Of a stretch of DNA of 64,000 nt, positions 22,334-35,273 are shown in pieces. The stretch covers positions 1,339,550 to 1,403,549 of the forward strand of contig MU006094.1 in NCBI GenBank assembly GCA_010093705.1, read 5' to 3'. This DNA is from Patellaria atrata CBS 101060 (taxonomy: Eukaryota; Ascomycota; Dothideomycetes; Patellariales; Patellariaceae). The notes beneath the pieces are model-generated. The model had not been told where the DNA came from. It made no database searches and worked only from the letters and a program-made list of their open reading frames with translations. Every line of letters starts with the position of its first letter. The first letter of the stretch is position 1. A program made the position numbers and the translations under genes.

Positions 22334-23579
22334 ATGCCTCCCTCGAGACACGACCCTCGTCCAAACCCCTTGGAAGGACCAGGTACGCTTAATCAACTTT
22401 AGCATCTCTTCTCTTGTAATAGCACTCCTAGATTACTGTACAGTTGTTCTTTGAGCGGACTTGGAATCAACTGTACCATATAAAGACTGTAAACTGTAGG
22501 AACGCTTACTCCGTCGATTGTGTAGCAAGCGTAGAGGGAGAGGAGTACTAACAACAACAAGGAAAGAGAAACACATACAGAAAACTGACAAGGCACTAGG
22601 CGACTATACCACAACCTCCGTAGTTCATAGCGACACCTATCCCGCTATTGACCCGACCAAACTCGATCTCTCCGGCAAATCCGTTTTCATCAGCGGCGCG
22701 TCCAAAGGGTTGGGTCGAGCGATAACGCTTTCATTCGCGAAAGCTGGTGCGTCACGTATAGCAGCTGGTGCACGTTCCGACCTCTCATCCCTAGAAAATG
22801 AAGTTCAAGAGGCTGCATCAGCCGCGAACCGACCCAGACCCAACTTTTTAACGGTCAAATTCGATGTCTCAGACGCAAAAAGCACTGAAGGGGCCGCAGT
22901 GACTGTAGAGAAGGCTTTCGGACGCGTAGACATCGTGGTCAACAACGCGGGCGTCATTGGTTGCACGAAACTACTCATGGAGACGGATCCTGATGAATGG
23001 TGGTTTACGTGGAGCGTTAATGTTAAAGGTCCCTATCTCGTGACGCGAGCGTTTCTGCCATTAATGCTGAAGGGCGGGGATAAGACGTTTCTAACGGTAA
23101 ACAGCGTTGGAGCTTTGCTCCATATGCCGACCCTGAGCGACTATCAGCCATCGAAGCTGGCGACGTTACGATTTTCGGAACATATTTGTGCGGAGTATGG
23201 TGATAAAGGAATTATAGCGTATTCGATACATCCGGGGAATATGCTTACGGATATGCTCTCTGAAGTAATGAAAGGGAAGGGTTCGGAGGGTTTAAATCAC
23301 AGTATGTCAGGCTAATGCCGCATTGCTCCATTTCAATTCTTTATAGAGATAAACTACTCTTTTTGTTTTTTAGGTTGATGGACTACAACTGACTATGCTG
23401 CAGTATTTGTTGATAAAGTGGAACTGGCTGCAGACACGATTGCGTATTTGACATCGGAAAGACGGGAGTGGCTACGTGGACGATATATCAATGCAACATG
23501 GAATATGCCGGAACTGATGGCGAAGAAAGATGAAATTCAAAGGACGGATAAGTTGAAAGTCCGGCTCATTTTGCCATAG
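22334..23579 (+). CDS. Short-chain dehydrogenase/reductase
   Basis: NAD(P)-dependent oxidoreductase, classical SDR. Exons 22334-22382, 22567-23301 and 23404-23579; introns 184 and 102 nt; predicted 319 aa. Rossmann motif SGASKGLG near residue 55, FDVSD (acidic residue of the cofactor pocket), NNAG, then catalytic Ser in NSVGA and the Y-x-x-x-K pair in SDYQPSKLA, followed by IHPGNMLTDM. The last intron is fixed by homology: GLNH joins IFVDKVELAADTIAYLTSERREWLRGRYI, the usual C-terminal block, through a GTATGT donor and a CTGCAG acceptor that skips an earlier TAG acceptor. The first exon (MPPSRHDPRPNPLEG) follows a good CACAATG start context; its acceptor was chosen as the only phase-compatible AG after a perfect TACTAAC branch site and is the least certain boundary. 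Substrate unknown. Confidence 0.88.
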
Positions 23580-23929
23580 AACGTATCTACTTGGGTCGTT
23601 AGCATAGTGCACATTTCGAATCATCAGCAAATGCGGAGGGAATGAATGTATACTTTCAATTACCTATGAATTCTGTGGCAGACTAATGCACTCGAAGATA
23701 GTAAAAGGTATAGATATCAGAGACGCAAGGAATCGAGAAGTATTAACAGCCTCAAAGTTCATAGCTCTCAGGAGGGTTAAAGGTTTGAAATCAACCCCTT
23801 AGGATAAGTGGTACACATGAGATCTAAATTCTGCTATCTATGACACTGAAGACGAAACTATTCACAAGTACAGTCCCACAAATGGGAGAGTCAAAGATGG
23901 GGAGATTGAGAGTCGAGTTAATAAGCATT
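23580..23929. other. Intergenic, convergent 3' ends
   Basis: 350 bases between convergent gene ends; AT-rich, nothing recognised. Confidence 0.5.
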
Positions 23930-24750
23930 CTATAGCACTGATAGATCGCCAAATTTTTCCTACAAAAGTATTAGCTGTTGAATCATGCTATGGGCGATCC
24001 AGAGGATTGGTATTACCTTATAGCCCGGAACGTCCCAGCGACCCTTTGTGACCAATTCGGAGGTTTTCTTGTCAATGTCCGGTTGAGCAGCCGCGACCTC
24101 ATCCTACATTTCTTTGTCAGCTTTCATGTCACCAACGTTTGGAGTATCCTTCAACCCCGGATAGAAACACTCATTAGTTTGAGTGACCTTCTCTGTACGT
24201 ACTACAGTCAGATCTTCGAACGGTCTAGCATCCTCAATATTCTTCAACGTCTTCTGTAGTGCGCTCAACTCTTTCTCCACTACTGCTTTTGTTTCTTCTG
24301 CACTCTGCACGGCTTGTGCCTCGAAAGCTTCGATAGCCTTGAGCTGCCTATTTACATCGTACGTGGCAGGTTTGAAGCTAGAGAAGTGCTTCTCAATCTC
24401 GTCCACGACCGCAGTGTTTTTCAAAATCGAGCGGTAATGCGCGAAATCGACCGTTTGGGGTGCGTCACTGAGTTGGGTGACCTTGCGGCGGGCATCGTCG
24501 TTTCGCTTCTTGAAAGCTGCGAGAGAAGTAGCAGTAGTACCTTTGAGACCAAGCTGTATGGGTAGCTTGGTCCAGTCAAGCTTGAGAGTTGCGCTGCGCT
24601 GTGAATACAACTCAAGTTAGCTAAGTGAACAGTGGATAGAGCATGTTGCGACGCATGGACAAAGCCGAGGACGATTACATATGCATCAATGGCAATTGAT
24701 AGTGCTGAACGATGGTATGGAGAGGCATCTGAACTTACTCCGAGGGCCAT
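23930..24750 (-). CDS. ATP7: Mitochondrial ATP synthase subunit d
   Basis: Peripheral-stalk subunit of F1Fo ATP synthase on the matrix side of the inner mitochondrial membrane. Exons 24750-24739 (only four codons, MALG), 24598-24203, 24103-24017 and 23959-23930; introns 140, 99 and 57 nt, all phase 0; 174 aa, matching the usual fungal length. Typical blocks: [12 protein letters not shown], the [13 protein letters not shown] helix, [57 protein letters not shown], and the terminal EKFGDLSVL. The last exon codes for just nine residues. Co-oriented with EGD2 and RPL14 upstream. Very sure. Confidence 0.96.
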
Positions 24751-25420
24751 TGTGATGGTTTGGACGCTGTGAGGAGTGGAGAGCGGATGTAATGAATGTC
24801 GTCGTCAGGTGTTGAAGGAGACTGTCTTCGGACGCATCGCTCCAAGCCTTGGCCTAACCACGCACGTGACCCGACCTTTTTGCAGTCAACTTGAAAATTA
24901 CTGGGTCAAAAGTTACACGTTAGAACATCATGATGCACATGGGTTATATGTCTTTGCTCAAGCCTATTACAAGAATTGTAAAATATTTCACATTGCAGGT
25001 AGTAAATAATTAGTACAGGAATAATATCTCTGCTAAAGAGACGGTAGCGCTGGTGCTATCTTGTATCAAAGAGCTCTCTCTAATTCACAAGTTCCTTTTC
25101 CGGACGAATTGTAGCTTCATCGATATAGCTAGTTGTATTATCAAAAGATGTGGTTGGTTATTGAAGGAACAACGCTGATACTGGACACGTTACCTGGACA
25201 AATCATATGCTCCACGAGGAGATGGGAACAGGTATTATAGTCACCATGTTTAAAATTATGTATTTCTACAAGGTTTCTTTTGAAGAGGTAGCTAATCACT
25301 TTCGGTTACTACTCTTCGTATTCGAGGTCATTGTCGCCCCCCATAAGCTACCAGCTCGTTTTCCCTTAGTAATGCGAGAGAATGGCAAGCGTAACGGTTA
25401 GCCCCTAGTTGTAGTCCAGC
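24751..25420. other. Intergenic
   Basis: Promoter of ATP7 and 3' flank of EGD2. Open frames at 24776-25009 and 25207-25401 look random. No clear element recognised. Confidence 0.5.
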
Positions 25421-26217
25421 CTATATGCTGAGTGCCATGATAGAGTTGACAATATCATTATCGTTCTCTTTGAGAGCCTTAATCGCCTTCTTCCTTGAGA
25501 CACTGGCTTGTTGCATGACAAGCTCAATATCTTTGTCCTCGAGACCCGTAGCATCGACTTCCTCGCCGTCATCTTCATCGTCGTCGTCTTTCTTGGGGTC
25601 GGTGGATTCGATGGCCTTGCCTTTGTCTCCATGGTCATGGCCGGCGTGCGGGTCGGCATCGCTGGCGTTGGCGAGCTGCTGAGCTGCTGAAGCTTGAGCT
25701 TGGGAGTTAAGATCTTCAATCTTTGCTTCACCGAAGATACTGATGAATGGTCAGGTATGGTTGGACTCAAGACGTTAATGAGAGGAATTGGAAACCTACA
25801 TCCAGGTGTTGCTTGAAGGTGACTTGTATACGTCTGGCTGATTGATCACGAACAAGATCTATAATATAAAGATTAGCCTCTGGTCACAATGAGGTGAAAA
25901 GTCTATGGATTCTAGACGTCACAGCTGATAACTTGTGAACGTCGAAGGTTGGCCGCACTCAGTTCGGAAATATCACTCACATTCTTCGGCCTCCTCAAAG
26001 TAACCCTGGTAATACCCTCGACGTGCTTCAGACCTAACTTAGCAATTGCCTTCCTAGCTTTCTTCTCATTGCGGGAATGCACAGCAACAGATGCGCCGGC
26101 TGGGATATTGGCCTCGCCGGCCTCTACCTCGGAATCGGAGCTATCACTTGCATCCTCGACCTCGGCGCCCTTCTTTTCGGGCTCGTCTGGAAGTTCTTCG
26201 ATACGAGGATTCGACAT
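25421..26217 (-). CDS. EGD2: Nascent polypeptide-associated complex subunit alpha
   Basis: Binds nascent chains at the ribosome exit as a heterodimer with the beta subunit. Exons 26217-25981, 25858-25800 and 25739-25421; introns 122 and 60 nt; 204 aa, the normal length. Acidic N-terminus; NAC domain about residues 50-115 ([60 protein letters not shown]); acidic linker with [12 protein letters not shown]-terminal UBA domain ([37 protein letters not shown]). The two splice sites join RRPKN to ILFVI and NTWI to IFGEAK exactly as in the family. Very sure. Confidence 0.97.
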
Positions 26218-26654
26218 AGTGGAGGTGTTGTATGTGTGATGATGGAGTGGAGCTGGAGGTGCGGTTCGTCGTTGTTAAGTTTTAGGTTTCGTGAGTGGGA
26301 GCTTAGGCGAGGTGGGATGGATTTTGCAGGTCCGCAACTACTGTAAACTACGGTACTCTGTCGCAAAAAATAATGTGGACAAGTTCAGACAACACAAGAT
26401 AATGAAAATATTTTGATCACTCTATAAAATACAAGGTGATCATGTGCATTTCTGACCCGTTCTGATGGAGACCGAATTATTTTCTGGTCCGCGTCACGAC
26501 TAAAATGGGCCATAATATATTTGTCTTATGAGTGAAACCTCATCAAGTATTTGATTGAAATGCTCTGGGAAGTAGTCTTAGACGCCGATTATAGACAAGG
26601 AGACCTTCCGATGCCAGACATAAACCATCACTCTCTAACCGTCACCAAGCACCT
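26218..26654. other. Intergenic
   Basis: 437 bases between RPL14 and EGD2, same strand; contains the EGD2 promoter. No distinct motif identified with confidence. Confidence 0.5.
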
Positions 26655-27336
26655 CTACGCCTTTGCCGATGCGCGGACCTTTGCCAGAGACTTTTGAACT
26701 TCGAAGCGGGCCTATTTTTGTAAAGTTAGCAACCGTGGCAAGCTATCTCTCTAGTATTCTTTTGGCGCCGATAACATAGAGAATGTCGTCCTCTCTTAAT
26801 CTCCACTAATTTTGCCATCCGCGATGCACCCATCCAGTACCTCCTACGAGGGGTAAAAGACTAAATGCCTACCTGCTTCCTCAACCTCAACAGCTTGAAC
26901 CTTTCAAAGTCGTTCAATTGCCGTCTCTTTTCGCTCTTCGCCCTTGACTTGGCCCAGGAGGTATTGCTGAAGGCCTCATCGACCTTTGCCTTCTCCCAAA
27001 GCCCCTTTACAGTTGACTGGCCCGTCGCACGGGGGAGCTTGGGAATAACGATAGGTGTGAGTGTGACATTGGAGAGAGGAGAGGAGTGGCGCGGAACGAT
27101 CTTGTCCTTGTCTGAGGAAGGGCCATCGACGAGAACCTATATTGATGTTAGCCACAGCTACAACCATACTCGGACTCCCCTAAGAAGTTCGTTTGATCCG
27201 TCGAACGTACGCGCTTGTGATCGATGATTTCAACAATCGTCGCGAGCCGTCCAGCGTATGGACCGCTCGAGAAGAGAACAACACGGCCAACTTCGACCAG
27301 TCTCCATGAGCTTGCAGTGATCTCGGCGTCACCCAT
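26655..27336 (-). CDS. RPL14: 60S ribosomal protein L14 (eL14)
   Basis: Large-subunit ribosomal protein. Exons 27336-27211, 27136-26873 and 26711-26655; introns 74, and 161 nt; all phase 0; 148 aa. KOW-type N-terminal SH3-like part: [34 protein letters not shown] joined to [11 protein letters not shown]. The L14e domain continues with [15 protein letters not shown] and [21 protein letters not shown], and ends basic, [24 protein letters not shown] and [18 protein letters not shown]. Intron-rich ribosomal protein genes are the rule in filamentous ascomycetes. Very sure. Confidence 0.96.
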
Positions 27337-28454
27337 TATGGTTGTGTTGCTGAGAGAGAATAATCAGTATCAGAACTCTTTATGTTCGTAACTTAGCACT
27401 ACTCACTTTGTTTGGGAGTAATTGGAGTAAACTGTAGATTGTCGCTGCCGTATCTTCTGGAATGGAGTTGCGGAATTCGCGTAGTCGGTTGTGTGCCGGG
27501 AAAAAGCCGGACGCCAAGCCCCTACCTTCAATTGCAGATGATTTTCTTCAGTTTCAACTTCAAGTCACCAACTTCAAACCGCCAGACCAGACAAACATTT
27601 CTTCGTCTGCGATTTTATGGTAAGTTCTGATGTACTTTTTTGAACTTCATCCTCCATTCTTTCCGATTCTTATGATGTTATAATTTGCGATTGACTTCAA
27701 TGACCGGAATCTCTCGCCGGAGATTCTTAACGGCGTTGAAGCTATGAAATTCCATTCTTACATATTCTGACTCTTTTACAACTCAACGTCCACTCATCAA
27801 CTCGATGTTAAGGTCAAACAATCTAACTATCAATAGGATGCTCTATTGGATCTGTAAAGTCCCACTCGAAACTCCTACAATTGGATGTCCTTCGTAAGCA
27901 CAAATTTTATTTCCACCGCCCCGAACACCTAGCACCTTCGCCCAATGATTAAAATCTATAAGCACACTAGATAGTAACTGACCCTTCGGGGCATGATCCT
28001 CTTTACACCAAGATCACTGAGGGCTTATCACTGCAACCTCATATTCACTGGAAATGTCACATTTGCCTACTGACATTGTATAGATAATCATTATCCTACT
28101 CTAGCTACAGCTTCGACCATAACGTGTTCAATATATTCGAAAAAAGGTAGGTCGTGTTGCTGAGCTCGTTGGAACCTGTATTTGGGTGTCACTCCATGCC
28201 GATACACGATTGGAGGGCTCCGCGCTCATTTTTCGAAATGGAGGACTTCAAATTGTCCAGTGGCTATACCTCAATCTAGATAGCTACTGTCACATGTCAC
28301 TTGAGAACATTTTTCATCTTGTACACTACTACGAACATCATCAATGCCAAAATCATTCATCCAGCGAGAATACCATTCATCAAGCGCATGATGCGAAGAA
28401 TTGCTTTTTCAGAACTAACTTGTAGCTCAAACTAGGATTAGGCCTTTCGAGAGA
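27337..28454. other. Intergenic, divergent promoters
   Basis: Between the 5' ends of RPL14 (minus) and the F-box-like gene (plus). The open frames 27412-27630 and 28186-28425 are unsupported. Confidence 0.5.
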
Positions 28455-29408
28455 ATGGATCTCACCCCAGTCCATATTAGGGGCAAAAAGCGTCCTCGGA
28501 CAAACGCCGATTCGGGTCAAAACACTATTAAGCGGAGCCGCGGTCGGCCTCCCAAGGCACCAAAGGCTGAACCGGCTTTGAAACTCTCAGGCACATCGTC
28601 CACTGTTCTATCGGCTTCCGAAAAGCTCCAAAAGCGTCGAAAACCCCGAAGACCGCTCTCTCGTCTAGAGCAGCTTCCCAACGAGATTATCCAAACCATC
28701 TTTCTTGAAAGTCAGAATGTTGACCTACCCGGTTGCTCCCCCCATCTTACACGTGTTCTGAACTCTGAGCATATGTATCTCGAGTTTTGCGTACAAACAT
28801 ATCTTAAGGAGGACGACGAGGACGGCCAATTTTGGTTCCCTATCTCGCGAGGGCTACCACAGCGTCGCTTCTTTACTTTCCAATTTTGGGGCAAGCTTGA
28901 AAATCGGCTAGTGAGCACAATTGAATTATTGAGGGCGAATGGCGACGACATTGAAGCTTTGAAGTATTGGGCTTATGAAATACCAGTGAAATTATTGTCC
29001 GGGCCATGGAAGACGAACGAAAGCCTAGACGAAGATCAGAACTTCAAATTTCTGAGCGATCTGCACCGAAAAAAACTCTGGCCTCCATTAGAAGGTAAAG
29101 GAGTTATGCAAGCAATGATACAGGGAATACGAAATGCTGTGATGTGTAACAATCAAAGGGTTTTTAATATCCTTATCAGTTTCGGTCTCCATTTTGACCT
29201 CTACGAAGGCACCAAAGATTTCACGGAGCTTATCAGATATGCCGTGATTGAATGTGGCTGCAACGAGGACATGGTTGGTCCATTATTGCGCCATAGTCCT
29301 GTAACTTTCGACTATATGGATCCGGAGCTCTGGGCCTGGGTCGAGAGAAACAAAGATACTGGAAATGGTAAAGGCGAATGGTTGATGGAGATATTAAGGC
29401 TAACCTAG
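28455..29408 (+). CDS. F-box-like protein with basic N-terminus
   Basis: Single exon, 317 aa. Residues 1-75 are basic and Lys/Arg/Pro-rich and include an AT-hook-like RSRGRPPK. Residues about 76-120 read as a fungal F-box-like start (SRLEQLPNEIIQTIFLES followed by NVDLPGCSPHLTRVL), the usual way an SCF ubiquitin-ligase adaptor begins. The rest has no repeats I recognise; fungal proteins of this shape often have diverged tails with a general helical look (VSTIELLRANGDDIEALKYW, IRYAVIECGC). Role in ubiquitination is inferred from the F-box alone. Confidence 0.75.
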   Translation: MDLTPVHIRGKKRPRTNADSGQNTIKRSRGRPPKAPKAEPALKLSGTSSTVLSASEKLQKRRKPRRPLSRLEQLPNEIIQTIFLESQNVDLPGCSPHLTRVLNSEHMYLEFCVQTYLKEDDEDGQFWFPISRGLPQRRFFTFQFWGKLENRLVSTIELLRANGDDIEALKYWAYEIPVKLLSGPWKTNESLDEDQNFKFLSDLHRKKLWPPLEGKGVMQAMIQGIRNAVMCNNQRVFNILISFGLHFDLYEGTKDFTELIRYAVIECGCNEDMVGPLLRHSPVTFDYMDPELWAWVERNKDTGNGKGEWLMEILRLT

Positions 29409-31286
29409 GACTTGGAGATATGAGCAGCCTGTGATTGGGGTTAAATCAAAGGAGAAATCACTTCCTTAGGTTTGGACATTGGCCAGTTGGGGTGATGGAT
29501 GGTGGATAACCACTTTTTCACCATACGGTACTCTTCCAAAGACCCAGGAGTGTATCCCTTCCCTTGTCATAATTGGTATTTCTCAGATTTTGTACAGTAC
29601 ATACTGGCTGGCTGTTGAGTTTGAAGTATCATTCAGAAGACTGCCATCGATCGATATGGCTAGATCCTAATTGCAGTTGGGAGCCCTCTGTATGTCCTTA
29701 AGTCTCCCACATAGAAGTCAGTTCACCTTAGGACGGGAGACTACTCGAATTAAGATGTAAAATAACATTTGAGTTCTTTCTTTACAGTAGAACTAGAGTT
29801 GGAAATAGTGCAATGGTGGTACCTTAGCTTATTAGATTACCGGTGGGCGAGGAATATCTTGACAAGCTAAAGGGAAAGGATAACTACCTTATGCTACGGT
29901 ACTCATAAGGTACCCGTGACCGTGTATAGCACACACTTTGCCCTCCCGTCATCTCATGCCGTGTACCCGGACCCTCGATACTCAAAGAGCAAATTAAGTC
30001 ACACTCACCACCCAAACACCAGATCCGAGTTCCGACCCAGTCGTTGCATGCGGTAGTTCATCCAACGATCCATCATCTTTTCTAGAGCAAAACGTCAAGA
30101 CGAGCAATAGTTACGATCAAGGGATCATCGCGCATGTAGGTTCCCCTCATGCGGGTAACCGGAGCGAATGAGGTGAGAGGCGGGTTTACGCTACGGTTTT
30201 ATTCGCTAATTGGTGAGAGCCTGTCAGGTGGAGTTTGTTGTTGCATAATGCAGCTGAAGTGTCATTATGATTTGGAAGAATTTGGGGATACTGTTGTTGG
30301 AATAGAGAAGATAGTGAGAGCAGGAATAACGTAGGTAAGGTAGTGATATAGCTCCTGAGGTAGGAGCATGCTTCGGTTGGTGAAGGTGCGACTGAGTAAG
30401 GTAGATAACTACGCGGGGACGCGGGGAGGCGGGACGCTTTGCGACTAAATAAGTGCAGATAGACGACATCATATCTTGTATACGGAAGTCCGAGAGGGCA
30501 TTCTTCGAAAATCGGAATCTATATTTCTGTATTATGTGTCATTCGATGTTTGTAGAACAGAAGTAACAGTACGGTAAAGGGGTTGCCAATAATGCTGTTT
30601 TAAGACATCGTATTCTTATCGAGATATCGATCTGTATGAATTCGGTCTTGGTTGCTTCCGTTCTGGGAAGTTGTCGCGCGACATCATTTCTGTAAATTCA
30701 GTGAGAATTGATTACATGCGCTCGGCTCTTGCTCTGATTTGTGGGTGGAGGATTGCTAAGTGCTTGGTGGCCGCGCATTCCGATTTTAGCTCAACATTCA
30801 ACTTTCCCACGCTATCAACAAGCACCTCACATTAACTGTTTAACACCAACTTTTCCTGTCGTTTTCGAATCTACACCCTCCTTCACTCCTTCATCGTCCA
30901 TTCGCTCCAGGAACCCTCTCATACAACGGTTTCACCCGGGCGATGAAACTTTAGACGCTGTTTAACGCCCTGGCGACCTTCCAGGGTTGCTGCCAGCTCC
31001 GAACCGTGACGAATCTGTGCCGTACTCACAGCGACTGCTCAACGACCGTTGAGGACACAATTACTCTTGTACAGACGCGAGATACCAATCTCCGCCTCGT
31101 GACTTTCCCATTATATCCATCCTTCTTCTGTGCGGTGCTTCAGAGCATTCCTTAAACTATCTCGTTCGTTTTCGGCCACGACGCATAGCGGAGGTTGGTG
31201 AGCTTTCAAAGCTCTCCTCAACAATTAATCCCGGTCCTTTTCTTCAATTTTGACGACAAGAATCTACGATCGATAAAATAATCATA
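29409..31286. other. Long upstream region of the TRP-like gene
   Basis: 1.9 kb with no convincing gene. The part from about 30780 is C/T-rich on the plus strand (TTTCCC, CTCCTTCACTCC), typical of a fungal core promoter and 5' leader. Open frames at 29479-29670, 30149-30472 and 30741-30965 are unsupported. Confidence 0.45.
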
Positions 31287-34179
31287 ATGGTATTTTCGGC
31301 AGCACGGTTTGCGTTTGTTCTTCTCTTCGCATTCCTTTCGTTTTTCCAATTGTCCCTTGCGAAAGAGAAAGACACATGGGTACAGGCATATGATGAATCT
31401 GGGAACCAAATATGGTTGAAAGATAACCGGAGACCTGCTCTCTTTACAGGTAACTTTGGGGACTGTATGGGGAGCAGTAGCATCAATGTTACTCGGTTCG
31501 ATGCTGCATATTATAAAGATAATATGACCGTGTCGTTCCATCTACAGGGAAATACTGCTCTGACAAATGAGTCTCTCATGAGTATGTCCCTTTCTCTTCC
31601 TCTCCTAACCGTTCACTGACCGGGAATAGTGTATATTGGCGTATACGCGTACGGCGAGAACCGTTTTGAGCTCACGTTCAATCCATGCAGCGCAAACATT
31701 GACAGGTATTTACGAATGGCAAGGACTCCCAGGATCATCACTAACAGGTTATAGCCTGTGTCCTACCAGAGAAGATGTCCCAATAGAAGCCAACGGTATC
31801 ATCCCAATCGCTAAATCGGATGTCGCCAACATCCCACCTATTGCACTCACAATCCCCGATTTCGAAGGAGAGGCTATTCTCCGGATCTTTGCCAATTCAA
31901 CCCAGCAACAAATAGGATGTTTCTCAGCCGTTGTCACCAACGGAGCCACATTCTCCCAGGTAGCTACAGTAGGAACTATTCTGGGATTATTCACAATCGT
32001 AGCAATCATCGCTTCATTCGCTACAGCTATTTACGGAAATAACATTCCTGAAATGCGTAAACACTACGCTCACAGTATGTCAGTCATGGTTGTTTTCGCC
32101 GTCTTCCACCATATTTTCTTCACTGGAGCACTATCCATGAATTGGCCCAGCGTACTTGTGGCATTCTGGAGCAATTATGCATGGAGCGCAGGCATGATTT
32201 ACACCTCAGGCATGCAAAACTCGATCAACAAATTCATTGGATCCAACATCGGAAATACATCATCCGTCGGAGCTGCTGGTGTAGGCTCTCAGAATCCCGA
32301 CCTTGGGGGTGGTTATGACATTCGTAAAATATACGCTCGAAATATCGACCCTCTGTTTCCAAACCATCGAGAGGTCATTCGAATGCATGCAGAGAAATTC
32401 CTTCGCAAGAGGGCTATCGCCAATTCTACTGATGGATTCAATTGGTATGGCAAACCCCTTCCGCTTGGTTTACCTCTGCCTGGTAATTTCTCTGGATTTG
32501 CCGGTACTCTTGCTCAACACGAAATTCCAGCCTCGAATGCTTTCTTGACTGGACTTATCTGGCTTGCCATCCTTATCGTCATTATTACCGGGTCTATAGC
32601 TACGTTCAAATTCATTCTTGAGGGCTTAATCCGTACGCGATTCGTCAAGAACGACCGTCTACTATTCTTCCGTAGCCACTGGCTCGGATACGTAGCTTTC
32701 GCTGTCCTACGTATTTGCTTCGTCGCTTTCTTTATGATGATGTTCCTTACCATGTTTCAGTTTACATACAGTGGTGGAGCGGGACCTCTAGCCATCGCAG
32801 CGATCGTGTTCATCCTTTTCTTCGTTGGAATGTTTGGCGTTGCTGCATATGCTTGTTATTACCCTATCAGATTCGGTGGTTACAAGTCCAAACCAGACCG
32901 TATAAACTTGGAAAGAAGGAGACTTTTAGGGGTCGTACCGTGGTACCGATTCGTCCGGGAAAGCCATCACCGTAGGGAGGACTCGACGATCTATGCTGGA
33001 TCTATTCCGTTCTTTAGCTTCACCCTTGCAGAAGGCGAAAATGAAAAGTCTATTCACGACGACGACGCATACACCAAGAAGTTCGGGTGGCTGGCATCCC
33101 GTTTTCGCCGTACACGATGGTGGTTCTTCAGCGCCTGGCTCTTCTACGAGTTCATCCGCGCCTGTTTCTTCGCCGGTGCATCTGGTCACCCCATGATTCA
33201 AGTCTTCGGTCTCCTCGTCGTCGAATTTCTCGCCTTTCTTGCCATTGTCGTCCTCCGTCCCTTTGAAGGCCAGCGTCTCAACGCTATCGTTGTCTACTTG
33301 CTTGGCTTTAGCAAAGTGGCCACTGTCGCCCTCTCCGCTGCCTTCGATAATGAGTTCCGCCTCGCTCGTATCCCCACCACCGCTATCGGCATCGTTATCA
33401 TCGTCATCCAAGGTATTTTAACCATTGTCCTCCTTATCGCTATCGCCCTCGGCGCCATTTCGAGCTATTGGTCCGTCATGCGCAACCGCGAGGTTGTTCA
33501 TCCGAGAGCCTGGATTCCACTGCGCGACCGCTATTTCAAACACCTGGATACTGTTGTAGCGGATGTCCCGCCTCCACCTCCACAGCCCGTCGTCCCGGAA
33601 GAGCCAAAGGAACCGTACTTCGCCGTGACGTCTATCCGCCGTGTTGCCAAGATCGAGGATGAAGATCCTGACCTTGCGATTGAATTAGGAAGTAGAAATG
33701 CTTCAAGATTATCACTTCCCTCTGGAGCAGCGGGTAATGAGGCCGGTAACAGACAGAGTAGAGCCAATAGTATCAGAAGCACGATTAGCTACCACAACGT
33801 CCCCTTCGGTGCACGTGTCCATCGCGCGAGTTGGAACTCCAGAGATTTCCCCAGCGGAGAACTGAGCGAGAGACCAGAGAGAAGGCGTACACTGACGTCG
33901 GGCACGGGACAGAGTGGGGAACCATTGTTGATGGAGCATGCGGAGGAATCGAGGAGTGAATCAAGGAGTAGGGAGAGTGGGTTGAGACATATGACATCTG
34001 CGGAAGAATTGGGGAAAATCGCAAAAGGGGGAGAGAAGCAGACGGAGGTGAATGTGGAAGAGGGGAGACCGAAAACACCAGGTAGGATGGGGAAGAGCTG
34101 GGGAAAGAGACCGGTTTTATCGACCGTGGAGAGTGAGGCGGAGATTTCGAAGGGAGAAGACAAGGATATCAAGATATAG
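31287..34179 (+). CDS. TRP-like / Flc family polytopic membrane protein
   Basis: Exons 31287-31581, 31630-31705 and 31755-34179; introns 48 and 49 nt; predicted 931 aa. Signal peptide (FAFVLLFAFLSFFQLSLA), then an ML-like luminal lipid-binding domain (about residues 27-175) with GDCMGSSSINVTRFDAAYY, FNPCSANID joined to SLCPT, IPPIALTIPDFEG and ILRIFANSTQQQIGCF. About nine membrane helices follow between residues 180 and 640. The cytosolic tail (about 290 residues) is charged, Ser/Arg/Glu-rich. Yeast Flc1-3 and fission yeast Pkd2 belong here; they act in ER or plasma-membrane calcium, flavin transport or wall integrity. The second acceptor was fixed by the family join NPCSANIDSLCP; two nearer AGs give wrong frames. 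Confidence 0.92.
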
Positions 34180-35273
34180 GACTCCCATAAAGAACAAGGA
34201 AAGTTTCAATCTCTGGGGTTAAGGAACGTTATAGAAGGATGAGAAAAAGGTAATTGGGAGGACACTCACGACTTAATGATGGGATATATGGCATATTGGC
34301 TATTACCTCCGCTTATCTCACAGCTTAAGGTAGCTTAAACTGGAGACGATGGCGGGAATGACGGTGCACACGACAGGCGTTTTATTTTTACTTTCTCTTT
34401 CACTATCTATAGGCATAGCTTAGATGCATTAACCGCGTCAGCGCAAGGCGCTTGGGCGTTTGGCTCGTTTATTAGCTGGGATACCTTAGTAGGACGGGTG
34501 TTATATAATTATCATCTTAAAACCTTATGATATGGTGGGCGATACAGTTTATAATGGCTATCAATGGATCTGGTTACATTATTTGACCTCTCGGATTATC
34601 GTTTATGTTTGGGTAGAAGTAGCGTCTAAAGGGAAGCTCTTCGATACTTGAAATTCACAGTAAATATAGTATTTGAAGATAAACCCGTAGAACGCTGGAT
34701 TTTCTGCGATAGGGATCTGACTGTCCGATGGGTTAATTGGCCCTCTTAAGTACTGATGACGAAGGGGAGGGTATATTCGGGAGATACCCGAAGTCCCTGG
34801 ACGGCTTCGGTAAGAGCACTATTTCCCGTAACTCACAGTAGAAGGATAGGGGGAAGGAAAGAGCAAGTTACACGATGATGTAGATGGTGTAGAGTGCGGA
34901 TTTCATTCTAACTCCCTGCCATAGGAAACTGAGTAGGAGACATCTATGGATCTGAACAGGGTAGATTGGTCTATTCGCCAGGGTGAAATCTATCAGTGGA
35001 GTATTTGCATTAACTGAGTCCGAGGGCGTGGGGGCAGAACCTCGACCTTCGTATCTCGAAGGGATTGTGATACTAGGAAGCAACCCATGAGACATATACC
35101 TGATCCTACATGACCGAGTAGCAGATACTGAAACCGTCTATCAGAAATTAAATACCTCCTGCATCTACTCAGCTTGTCTTAATTTTCCTCCTCCTCCTTC
35201 GAGAAAGACCGTAAAGAACAGGGATCAGTACCATCAACACCAAGAATAAAGCATACGGTCCGCGTACATCTAG
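34180..35273. other. Intergenic, convergent 3' ends
   Basis: Between convergent genes; open frame 35095-34868 unsupported. Nothing recognised. Confidence 0.5.
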
